Shown: in pieces, positions 1 through 7,034 of the stretch | Position numbering within the stretch: the first letter of the stretch is position 1 | Layout of the letters: every line of letters starts with the position of its first letter | Assembly: GCF_900113245.1 (NCBI RefSeq) | Contig: NZ_FOOQ01000001.1 | Coordinates: 310,001-374,000, forward strand | Direction: 5' to 3' | Origin: Halopelagius inordinatus | GTDB taxonomy: Archaea > Halobacteriota > Halobacteria > Halobacteriales > Haloferacaceae | Length of the DNA stretch: 64,000 bases | Notes under the pieces: generated by a model | Seen by the model: the letters and a program-made list of their open reading frames with translations, nothing else | What the model was told of the DNA's origin: nothing | The model's database searches: none | Made by a program: the position numbers and the translations under genes

Positions 1-14
1 GCAACCGACGAAGG

Positions 15-22
15 CTTATAAG
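15..22 (+). promoter_or_regulatory. TATA-like box for the ACT-hom operon
   Basis: CTTATAAG is centred about 27 bases before the ATG at 46. This is the spacing seen for haloarchaeal leaderless transcripts. It therefore points to transcription starting at the mini-ORF at 46 and not at the ACT gene at 147. Confidence 0.55.
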
Positions 23-45
23 CCGAGCAACGAGTTGTCGATAGT

Positions 46-150
46 ATGCAGACGGGGACCACTCTCCCGCGCCGCACCGACACGGAGCAACAGTACGACC
101 GCTCCCTGTCGACAACAGGTGAGCGGCGCCGTCGGGGGGTGGAACGATGA
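46..150 (+). CDS. Threonine-rich 34-codon leader ORF (putative)
   Basis: This frame starts with ATG at the expected transcription start and stops at TGA 148-150. The stop overlaps the ATG of the ACT gene (ATGA). It begins MQTGTTLPRRTDTEQQ and has seven Thr in 34 codons. The next junction in the operon (ACT to homoserine dehydrogenase) uses the same ATGA overlap, so all three frames could be translationally coupled. A Thr-rich peptide before a homoserine dehydrogenase operon recalls bacterial thr leader peptides. No such attenuator is established in haloarchaea as far as I know. It could simply be a 5' leader with a chance frame. Confidence 0.4.
   Translation: MQTGTTLPRRTDTEQQYDRSLSTTGERRRRGVER
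99..126 (+). promoter_or_regulatory. Leader hairpin upstream of the ACT gene
   Basis: CCGCTC-CCTGT pairs with ACAGG-(T)-GAGCGG. The stem has eleven base pairs with one bulged T and a five-base loop (110-114). It lies inside the Thr-rich leader ORF and ends 20 bases before the ACT start codon. A purine-rich, Shine-Dalgarno-like GGGGGGTGG follows at about 135-143. Ribosome position on the leader ORF would decide whether the hairpin can form. Confidence 0.5.
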
Positions 151-728
151 CCGGCGACGAAGACGCCGCAGACACCGGCCCCGACGCGGACGTCACCGAA
201 ACCGACGGCGGGGAACGGCCCCAACCGCACACGGTCCGTCTCGAACTCGTGGACGAACCCGGAGAGTTGCTCGCCGCCCTCCGGCCGATATCCGACAACG
301 GCGGTAACCTGCTGTCCATCTTCCACGAACGGGGGAATCTGACCCCCCGCGGGCGAATCCCCGTGGAGGTGGACTTGGAGTGTCCGCCCGACCGCTTCGA
401 GACCATCGTCGAAGCTCTCCGAAACGAGGGCGTCAACGTCATCCAAGCGGGCGCGGAGCGCTACGGCGAGGAACTGTCGGTCGTCCTCATCGGACATCTC
501 GTGGACACCGACCTCTCGGATACGCTCCGCCGCATCGAGGAGTGCAGTTCGGCCTCGGTCTCCGACATCTCGCTCAACGCGCCGGAGGGCAGAGAGGACG
601 TCTCCAGCGCCCGCCTCCGCCTCGCGACGCGCGCGGGCGAGACGGAAGCCGCGATCGACGCCGTCCGGACGATTGCCGACGAAAAGGAGTTACACGTCGT
701 CGAACCCCTCACGGAGGGAACCGCATGA
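147..728 (+). CDS. ACT-domain amino-acid-binding protein, partner of homoserine dehydrogenase
   Basis: The protein has 193 residues. After an acidic tail of about 26 residues comes an ACT domain (about 28-100) with the typical HTVRLELVDEPGELLAAL beta-alpha start. A second ACT-like half (about 108-185) begins ELSVVLIGHLV. ACT domains bind amino acids and regulate biosynthetic enzymes. Its stop overlaps the start of the homoserine dehydrogenase gene by ATGA, so the two proteins are probably made together and this one may be the threonine-sensing subunit that the short dehydrogenase lacks. The ATG at 147 is chosen because the frame is closed by a TGA at 117-119. The sensing role is inference. 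Confidence 0.85.
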   Translation: MTGDEDAADTGPDADVTETDGGERPQPHTVRLELVDEPGELLAALRPISDNGGNLLSIFHERGNLTPRGRIPVEVDLECPPDRFETIVEALRNEGVNVIQAGAERYGEELSVVLIGHLVDTDLSDTLRRIEECSSASVSDISLNAPEGREDVSSARLRLATRAGETEAAIDAVRTIADEKELHVVEPLTEGTA

Positions 729-1681
729 GCGGACACCGCCTCGCCGTCGTCGGCGCGGGTGCGGTCGGCGGGTCGGTCGTCGAACTCGCCGCGGAGTACG
801 GCCACACCGTCACCGCCTTCGCCGACTCCTCGTCGGCCGTCGTGGACGAGGAGGGCATCGACCCCGCGTCCGTCCTCGAACGCAAGCGGACGGAGGGCGT
901 CGTCGGGAGCGGCGACCCGGAGGACGCTCTCGACGCCGAGTACGACGTGTTGGTGGAGGCGACGCCGACGACGCTCGGCGACGCCGAACCCGGCTTCTCT
1001 CACGCGCGGTCGGCGCTCGAACGCGACAGACATCTCGTGCTCGCGAACAAGGGTCCGGTCGCCGAACGCTACGGCGAGTTGACGTCGCTCGCGCGCGAGA
1101 GCGCGGGCGACGTCCGGTTCGAGGCGACGGTCGGCGGCGCGATTCCCGTCCTCTCGACTATCGAGGACCTCGGCCCCTCCCACGTCGAGGCGGCGCGCGG
1201 CGTCCTCAACGGGACGGCGAACTTCGTCCTCTCGCGGATGGCCGCCGAGGGACTCGACTACGAACACGTGCTCGCGGAAGCGCAGGACCTCGGCGTCGCG
1301 GAGGCGGACCCCTCCTTCGACGTCGAGGGGACCGACGCGGCGTTGAAATGCGTCATCCTCGCGAACGTCCTCTCCGACGGAAGAGAGTACACCCTCGCGG
1401 ACGCCGAAGTCGAGGGTATCACGGACATCCCCGGCAGCGCACTCGATTTGGCCGCCGAGGACGGGCGGACGATTCGCCTCATCGGCGAGGCGACGCCGAA
1501 CGGCGGCGTCCGCGTCGGCCCGCGCCTCGTCCCGACGAACGCGGCGCTCTCTGTCACCGGGACGCGGAACATCGTCCAACTGGAGACCGCTCACGCCGGC
1601 CAGTTGAACATCAGCGGCCGCGGAGCGGGCGGCCCAGAGACTGCAACGGCCGTTCTCGCCGACGTCGGGCGACTCGACTGA
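725..1681 (+). CDS. hom: Homoserine dehydrogenase
   Basis: The 318-residue enzyme reduces aspartate-4-semialdehyde to homoserine with NAD(P)H, the branch point to threonine and methionine. A Rossmann motif GAGAVGG is at residues 10-16. NKGP (about 101) and the family signature around GTANFVLSRM, GVAEADPSFDVEGTDAALK follow. It ends without the C-terminal ACT domain found in long bacterial enzymes, which fits the separate ACT gene immediately upstream (4-base overlap). No gene follows in the same operon. Confidence 0.95.
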   Translation: MSGHRLAVVGAGAVGGSVVELAAEYGHTVTAFADSSSAVVDEEGIDPASVLERKRTEGVVGSGDPEDALDAEYDVLVEATPTTLGDAEPGFSHARSALERDRHLVLANKGPVAERYGELTSLARESAGDVRFEATVGGAIPVLSTIEDLGPSHVEAARGVLNGTANFVLSRMAAEGLDYEHVLAEAQDLGVAEADPSFDVEGTDAALKCVILANVLSDGREYTLADAEVEGITDIPGSALDLAAEDGRTIRLIGEATPNGGVRVGPRLVPTNAALSVTGTRNIVQLETAHAGQLNISGRGAGGPETATAVLADVGRLD

Positions 1682-1808
1682 GCAGCGACGCTCGGCGAGT
1701 CTGTCACCGAATTTGCATATTCGGGCGAGAATCCGGGATGCGGTGTGACATCTCGTCTCACAAAATCGCGGTACGACGCCGCTCTGGCCTGTATAGCGTA
1801 TCGAAATC

Positions 1809-1834
1809 GTTTTAGGTGTTTCAGGTTAAACACC
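1809..1834 (+). promoter_or_regulatory. Promoter and inverted repeat upstream of EF-1alpha
   Basis: A TATA-like GTTTTAGG (1809-1816) runs into a perfect inverted repeat: GGTGTTT (1815-1821), six bases, AAACACC (1828-1834). The ATG of EF-1alpha is 33 bases further on. The repeat could be an operator or a hairpin at the 5' end of the mRNA. No regulator is evident nearby. Confidence 0.35.
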
Positions 1835-1867
1835 CTTCCACAGAGCGCCTTAGCGCGTGACCCACCA

Positions 1868-3133
1868 ATGAGTGACAAACCGCACCAGAACTTGGCCATC
1901 ATCGGCCACGTCGACCACGGAAAGAGTACGCTGGTCGGGCGACTCCTGTTCGAGACAGGATCCGTCCCCGAGCACGTAATCGAGCAGCACCGAGAAGAGG
2001 CAGAGTCCAAAGGCAAGGGCGGATTCGAGTTCGCCTACGTCATGGACAACCTCGCAGAAGAGCGCGAACGCGGTGTCACCATCGACATCGCGCACCAGGA
2101 GTTCGACACCGACGAGTACTACTTCACCATCGTCGACTGTCCTGGTCACCGCGACTTCGTCAAGAACATGATCACGGGTGCCTCGCAGGCCGACAACGCG
2201 GTTCTCGTCGTCGCCGCCGACGACGGTGTCGCGCCCCAGACCCGCGAGCACGTCTTCCTGGCCCGCACCCTGGGCATCAACGAACTCATCATCGCGGTCA
2301 ACAAGATGGACGTCGTTGATTACAGCGAAGACACCTACAAGGAAGTCAAAGAGGAAGTCCAGAACCTCCTGCAGCAGGTTCGCTTCCGCTCCGAAGACGC
2401 GACGTTCGTCCCCATCTCGGCGTTCGAGGGCGACAACATCGCAGAAGCGTCCGACAACACGTCCTGGTACGACGGTCCGACGCTGCTTCAATCGCTCAAC
2501 GACCTGCCGGCCGCGGAGCCGCCGACGGACGCGCCGCTTCGCCTGCCGATTCAGGACGTCTACACCATCTCCGGCATCGGTACGGTCCCGGTCGGCCGCA
2601 TCGAGACGGGGACGATGAGCCCCGGCGACAACGTCTCCTTCCAGCCCTCCGACGTGGGCGGCGAAGTGAAGACGGTCGAGATGCACCACGAAGAGGTTCC
2701 GCAGGCCGGCCCCGGCGACAACGTCGGGTTCAACGTCCGCGGCGTCGGTAAGGACGACATCCGACGCGGTGACGTCTGTGGTCCCGCCGACGACCCGCCG
2801 TCCGTCGCAGAGACGTTCAAGGCGCAGGTCGTCGTCATGCAGCACCCCTCGGTCATCACGGCCGGGTACACGCCGGTCTTCCACGCCCACACGGCGCAGG
2901 TCGCGTGTACCATCGAGTCCATCGACCAGAAACTCGACCCCTCCTCTGGCGAAGTCGCAGAGGAGAACCCCGACTTCATCAAGTCCGGCGACGCGGCTGT
3001 CGTGACGGTGCGACCGCAAAAGCCGCTCAGCATCGAGCCGTCGGGCGAAATCCCGGAACTCGGCAGCTTCGCTGTCCGCGACATGGGCCAGACCATCGCG
3101 GCCGGCAAGGTGCTCGAGGTCAACGAGCGATAG
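1868..3133 (+). CDS. tef1a: Translation elongation factor 1-alpha
   Basis: The 421-residue protein is the GTPase that carries aminoacyl-tRNA to the ribosome. The P-loop GHVDHGKST starts at residue 13, the switch motif DCPGH follows near residue 87 and the guanine-specificity motif NKMD near residue 142. Domains II and III ([16 protein letters not shown] and onwards) are complete. The start at 1868 (MSDKPHQN) gives the length usual for haloarchaea. An in-frame upstream extension to 1745 has no similarity to the family and is not used. The S10 gene follows after one base, the conserved archaeal arrangement. Confidence 0.98.
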   Translation: MSDKPHQNLAIIGHVDHGKSTLVGRLLFETGSVPEHVIEQHREEAESKGKGGFEFAYVMDNLAEERERGVTIDIAHQEFDTDEYYFTIVDCPGHRDFVKNMITGASQADNAVLVVAADDGVAPQTREHVFLARTLGINELIIAVNKMDVVDYSEDTYKEVKEEVQNLLQQVRFRSEDATFVPISAFEGDNIAEASDNTSWYDGPTLLQSLNDLPAAEPPTDAPLRLPIQDVYTISGIGTVPVGRIETGTMSPGDNVSFQPSDVGGEVKTVEMHHEEVPQAGPGDNVGFNVRGVGKDDIRRGDVCGPADDPPSVAETFKAQVVVMQHPSVITAGYTPVFHAHTAQVACTIESIDQKLDPSSGEVAEENPDFIKSGDAAVVTVRPQKPLSIEPSGEIPELGSFAVRDMGQTIAAGKVLEVNER

Positions 3134-3134
3134 A

Positions 3135-3443
3135 ATGCAGCAGGCACGCGTTCGTCTCGCCGGGACCAGCCCGGAGGACCTCGACAACATCTGCGACGAC
3201 GTCCGCGAAATCGCCAACAAGACGGGCGTCAATCTCAGTGGGCCGATTCCGCTGCCGACGAAGACGCTCGAAGTTCCGACGCGGAAGTCCCCCGACGGAG
3301 AGGGGACGGCCACGTGGGAACACTGGGAGATGCGCGTCCACAAGCGTCTCATCGACATCGACGCTGACGAACGCGCCCTGCGCCAGCTGATGCGCATTCA
3401 GGTGCCGAACGACGTCAGCATCGAGATCGTCCTCGAAGACTGA
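3135..3443 (+). CDS. rpsJ: 30S ribosomal protein S10
   Basis: The 102-residue protein has the full S10 fold. It starts [17 protein letters not shown] and contains [22 protein letters not shown] and the terminal [12 protein letters not shown]. It begins one base after the EF-1alpha stop, so translation is probably coupled. A strong hairpin follows at 3448-3469. Confidence 0.98.
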   Translation: MQQARVRLAGTSPEDLDNICDDVREIANKTGVNLSGPIPLPTKTLEVPTRKSPDGEGTATWEHWEMRVHKRLIDIDADERALRQLMRIQVPNDVSIEIVLED

Positions 3444-3447
3444 TCTC

Positions 3448-3469
3448 GTCGGTGGGGGCTGCCCCCGAC
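3448..3469 (+). terminator. Hairpin after the EF-1alpha/S10 operon
   Basis: GTCGG-(T)-GGG pairs with CCCCCGAC. The stem is about eight base pairs and starts four bases after the rpsJ stop. There is no long U-tract, so it may mark or stabilise the 3' end without being a classical terminator. The rest of 3470-3672 shows no coding sequence and must hold the tRNA promoter. Confidence 0.4.
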
Positions 3470-3672
3470 GCCGAACTCGAACGAGGCGCAGAGCTAGGGG
3501 CTGTCTCGCGTTCCGTGCGGTTCACGGCGCTGAGGCGTCCGCGCCTTCTCTCTCACTTTCGATTATCGTCCCTGTGAGCGACGGCCGAGTCGGTCGATAC
3601 GGTGTGCGAGGCGTTCGCTCCACCGGTTCGAAACAGAAGGTACAAATGACCGCACGCCCTCGAACGAAGTGC

Positions 3673-3744
3673 GGGCTCGTAGATCAGTGGTAGATCGCTT
3701 CCTTCGCAAGGAAGAGGCCCTGGGTTCAAATCCCAGCGAGTCCA
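3673..3744 (+). tRNA. tRNA-Ala (anticodon CGC)
   Basis: The cloverleaf is complete: acceptor GGGCTCG/CGAGTCC, D arm GATC/GATC, anticodon arm CTTCC-TTCGCAA-GGAAG with anticodon CGC, T arm CTGGG-TTCAAAT-CCCAG, discriminator A. The G3:U70 pair that identifies tRNA-Ala is present. CCA is not encoded. The 3' half is the attachment site of the following island, and the gene remains intact on the left side after integration. Confidence 0.97.
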
Positions 3745-3745
3745 T
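3714..3745 (+). repeat. attL: left copy of the 32-bp attachment repeat
   Basis: The repeat starts GAGGCCCTGGGTTCAAATCC and ends GCGAGTCCAT. It covers the variable loop, T arm and acceptor 3' strand of the tRNA-Ala and one base beyond. It is identical to 14532-14563. A small hairpin TGCGC-GTT-GCGCA follows at 3745-3757. Confidence 0.9.
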
Positions 3746-3787
3746 GCGCGTTGCGCACGTTCGGTAATCGCAACATGGCGACGCTTC

Positions 3788-3796
3788 TTTATATAA
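3788..3796 (+). promoter_or_regulatory. Strong orphan TATA box inside the left end of the island
   Basis: TTTATATAA is an excellent archaeal TATA box, but no ATG- or GTG-started frame begins about 27 bases downstream. A hairpin CTGCC-GTCT-GGCAG lies at 3883-3896, about 65 bases after the expected transcription start. It may drive a small RNA or be a relic of a lost excisionase gene. The rest of 3746-4023 shows no gene. Confidence 0.3.
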
Positions 3797-4023
3797 CCAC
3801 TACACCGTTAGAATCGCGTATTCGCTCCGTCTCTCGGCGTAGGTTGCCGGTTGTGTATTCGTGATTTCTTTGAGTCATCCCCCTGCCGTCTGGCAGTTAG
3901 CCAAAATGATTGCTCTGTCGTGTGAGTACTATGACCGGCAGATGGCCCGCTTCAATGACTTAACGATACCCTCTTTAAGATGTTAGAGTTATTACAAATC
4001 GCTTCTTAGGTTGGGCTATACCT

Positions 4024-5055
4024 GTGCCTCGAACGCACCAAACCAATCTCGAACCGATTCAGCCAGAGGAGGCTAAGGAACTGTATCTCTCACAGCGAGC
4101 GGATGAGGTTTCAGAGAGTACCATCCAAGCACACCACTACCGGCTCAGTCATTTCGTGCAGTGGTGCGATGAGGTCGCAGAGATAGACAACATGAACATT
4201 CTGAGTGGCCGTGACCTCCAGCACTACAAAATGTGGCGGCGCGATGACGGCGACCTCAACAACGTCACAATGGTCACGCAGTTATCGACACTTCGTGTCT
4301 TCATCAATTGGTGCGAGAACATTGACGGGGTAGCAAGTGGAACACACGATAAGATTTTGATGCCGTCACTGGCGAAGAACGAGGACCGACGAACGGCGAT
4401 GCTTAGTAACGACGCGGCGAGTCGGCTCATTGAGTTCCTTCGAGAGTACAAGCGTGCAAGCCGAGAACACGCTCTTGTTGAAGTTCTATGGCACACCGGA
4501 ATGCGAATTGGAGCGGCCCATAGCCTTGATGTAGAGGACTATGACGCCGATGGACAGTACGTTGAACTTCACCACCGTCCTGACACAGAAACGCGTCTGA
4601 AGAACAGAGAGGAGGGAGAGCGACACGTCTCTTTGAGTGCTGAAATATGCGATATATTGGATTCATACATCAAGTACAAACGCGAGGACGCCGCCGACAT
4701 GTTCGGTCGTAACCCGCTGTTCTCCACCCCTCACGGAAGGCCAGCAAAATCGACTCTCCGAGATAATATCTACCAGACTACTCGACCGTGCGAATACACA
4801 GGGGAGTGTCCTCACAACCGAGAAATAGCCACCTGTGAAGCCATGGACCGAAACAAGGCGAGCAAGTGTCCATCGAGTGTGAGTCCCCACGCCATTCGGC
4901 GTGGCTCAATCACACATCACCTATCAGAGGACGTTCCAGAGAAGGTCGTCAGCGACCGGATGAATGTGAGCCTTGACGTTCTTGAGAAGCACTATGACCG
5001 CCGTGGGAATCGAGAGAAGGCCGAACAGCGTCGGGACTATTTGGAGAATATCTAA
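4024..5055 (+). CDS. Tyrosine recombinase/integrase (left end of island)
   Basis: The 343-residue protein has a SAM-like core-binding domain (about 10-105) and a catalytic domain (about 125-343). The catalytic residues are visible: Arg in LWHTGMR, Lys in RLKNREEG, HAIRR box (H-x-x-R), and the nucleophile Tyr in LEKHYDRRG. A cysteine set (CEYTGEC, then TCEAM and KCPSS) precedes the HxxR box and may bind zinc. The second integrase of the island has the same set. The gene starts with GTG, 279 bases inside attL. A TATA-like GTTATTAC lies about 30 bases upstream. It probably catalyses integration at the tRNA-Ala. Confidence 0.93.
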   Translation: MPRTHQTNLEPIQPEEAKELYLSQRADEVSESTIQAHHYRLSHFVQWCDEVAEIDNMNILSGRDLQHYKMWRRDDGDLNNVTMVTQLSTLRVFINWCENIDGVASGTHDKILMPSLAKNEDRRTAMLSNDAASRLIEFLREYKRASREHALVEVLWHTGMRIGAAHSLDVEDYDADGQYVELHHRPDTETRLKNREEGERHVSLSAEICDILDSYIKYKREDAADMFGRNPLFSTPHGRPAKSTLRDNIYQTTRPCEYTGECPHNREIATCEAMDRNKASKCPSSVSPHAIRRGSITHHLSEDVPEKVVSDRMNVSLDVLEKHYDRRGNREKAEQRRDYLENI

Positions 5056-5992
5056 GGGAATATTCTGATTGGTGCTGGCGTCATCGCGTCTTTCCTTGAC
5101 GGACTACTCGCCGTCTCGAAGTGGTTACGAGGTTGTGAAGTCGATTCTTCTACTCTCTCATGTAGGGGTGAAGCAGTTGGAAGTGGTTTGAAGAAGGGAG
5201 GAGTATCCATCTGTACTACGATGAGCCGGGAACCATCATTATTACAGAGATTATTTTCTCATACATATATCGGTATCATTAAGTGTATACACGTTGTGTA
5301 TAGAGTGAGGGCAATTCGGACGGAGTAATGTGGTTTCTCTCGGTACTACTCAGCAACAATACAGAGGTTAGTATCACCTCTCATAGTATGACTCCTCATC
5401 TACAACGCGATGAGCCGGAGACGTGATTCGATTCAGCGGTGAGTTAGAAGTTGTAGGAGTCGGCGTAGTGTACCCATCACAGTAGTGAAGTCCAACTCTG
5501 CATCCTACTCCTGATGAGATTTAGTCTACATCCTGCCCTCATCGCATTGAACCTTTGAGTCAGAACTGAGAAGTACATCTCTCGAACTACCCCTCAACCT
5601 GTAGTCCTTCTCCCCTTCTTCACCTATCCGACTCGCCATACATCGAATTAGGGAGGGAGTGACACCGACCGTAGTGAGGAGGTACCACAGCGTTACCAAC
5701 TACTCCGGCTCATCGCGGCAAACCTTTGGAACAATGCCTCGAACTTCCGGCTCGACCGAGGTGACGACCGTGAGAGAAGTGCGCGCCGGTTGGCACACGA
5801 GGCGACGGGCGCGAGCGCAGACAACGTAAGTCGCTCTGAGAAATATGCGGATTTTGGTTCCAATTTCACGGAATTACGTTGCGCTCTACCTGCCGATTCT
5901 TCGGGGATACGAAGGTATCGAAGGTGAATGTATGGATGATATGCAAGTATTTGGTTACTCTCTTTCTTATAGGTTTAGTGTGACACGACTGT
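5056..5992. other. Non-coding stretch of the island with dispersed repeats
   Basis: I see no convincing gene. An open frame continues past the integrase stop to 5328 and would encode one hydrophobic segment, but it lacks a start near a promoter. A 31-codon GC-rich, Arg-rich frame at 5734-5829 is also unsupported. The stretch holds copies of the CGATGAG/CTCATCG repeat at 5219, 5408, 5538 and 5709. It is AT-rich except for about 5735-5830, which has host-like base composition. Confidence 0.5.
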
Positions 5993-6160
5993 ATGAGTGA
6001 CTGGCTTGCTGACGGACGACGGGAAATCAAAGAACGGCTGGAAAATGGAGACGGGGAGTACCGAGAATATCTGAAAAAGGAACGACCATACGTGTATTGG
6101 GGTTTGGAGTTTACTCCCGAGCCACCCGAAGAAGTCGCGCGAGAGTTGGGACTCGATTAG
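5993..6160 (+). CDS. Small acidic hypothetical protein, 55 residues
   Basis: The frame starts MSDWLADGRREIKERLENGD and ends VARELGLD. It is rich in Glu/Asp and Arg/Lys and probably helical. A TATA-like CTTATAGG at 5967-5974 lies about 24 bases before the ATG, which supports a leaderless mRNA. Codon use looks coding (few rare codons, no GC-frame shadow). No family is recognised. It stands alone in a non-coding stretch of the island. Confidence 0.55.
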   Translation: MSDWLADGRREIKERLENGDGEYREYLKKERPYVYWGLEFTPEPPEEVARELGLD

Positions 6161-6986
6161 TACCATATTCACAGACTACTAAAATGTCTGTTAATTATGC
6201 GTTCAATCGCGCTCGGTGCGCTCGTACCCACGAGAGGTAATGCGAGGAGGCGGCGGTTGGTTCACGTCGATACCGTTGACTCACCGACCGAGTTCTCTAA
6301 TTAGCATCTCTCTCAGTACGTCCCTTCTACGAGAGGAATGATACAGTCAGAGGAGTAACGCCGAAGTCTGGCTACTGTGTTTAATCTCACCGCAAGGATT
6401 CAACTCTACGTGTTTCAACCCTACCGCTAAGTTCTATTACTATCCCGGCCTCATCGCATCGAACTTTGTGAATTGTGGATGAGTAGCCTCACTCAGTAGT
6501 GCCCATAGATGCGGCACTACAGCAGGGCGCACGCGTGGGGCGTGACGCGACGAGCCACACAGTAGTTTATGTGAACTCCCCACTCCGGTTATTCTCCTCG
6601 TCGATTCTAAGCACCCTGATAAGCGCATGGGTGAGTTCCGTGAGTAATTGCATACTTTTCCTCACCAAAAAATGAAACCTCTTAGGAAGCCACACAGGAA
6701 ATTCTGTGGGAAATGAATTTAAGATAAGTTTGTATTAGACAGTGACACCCCCGACCATCACCTACTAACGGAGAGGCAGACATACCCATAGCAAGAACGT
6801 GACCCGTGAGGGCGTTTCAAGACTCTCTGAAAGAGATACATCATATAACAAAACAAATCGCTGTGCTGGCCTGCTATACGTTGTGGGAAAGGTTGAAGCC
6901 AACAGGACAAATCAGACACCAGTAATATTTTTATGTGAGTTACGAACTATCAACTCATAAATACTAATTCCATCCACATCTACGCA
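6161..6986. other. Non-coding stretch of the island upstream of the RM gene
   Basis: No gene is supported here on either strand. It contains one copy of the dispersed repeat (6450-6456). Read on the minus strand, that copy can be translated as CDEAGIVIELSGR, which weakly resembles CDEVAEIDNMNILSGR of the left integrase. The promoter of the restriction-modification gene lies at its right edge (CATAAATA, 6956-6963). Confidence 0.45.
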
Positions 6987-7031
6987 ATGTCTCCTCACTC
7001 ACCTTTTTCATGGGTGAACGAATGGGACTGA
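6987..7031 (+). CDS. Possible 14-residue leader peptide before the RM gene
   Basis: ATG at 6987 lies about 27 bases after the TATA-like CATAAATA, where the transcript should begin. The frame MSPHSPFSWVNEWD stops at 7029-7031, three bases before the ATG of the restriction-modification gene. If translated, it would couple translation of the large protein to a short leader. It could equally be a chance frame in a 48-base 5' leader. Confidence 0.25.
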   Translation: MSPHSPFSWVNEWD

Positions 7032-7034
7032 TTA

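Noticed and set aside
461-1594. Long antisense frame across the ACT and homoserine dehydrogenase genes
   Set aside because: It is the mirror of the GC-rich third-position bias of the real genes. The protein is Arg-rich with no family motif.
1850-3397. 515-codon antisense frame over EF-1alpha and S10
   Set aside because: Same GC-bias artefact. The + strand genes are unmistakable and fill the region.
5056-5328. Open frame continuing after the left integrase stop with one hydrophobic segment
   Set aside because: There is no promoter or start near its beginning, and the downstream half has no coding character. Readthrough of TAA is not needed to complete the integrase.
5734-5829. 31-codon Arg-rich frame in a GC-rich patch of the island
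   Set aside because: Composition alone explains the open frame. No promoter or homologue is evident.
6411-6845. GTTTCAA strings that recall haloarchaeal CRISPR repeats
   Set aside because: There are only two isolated occurrences with different flanks and no regular spacing. No cas gene is present in the window.
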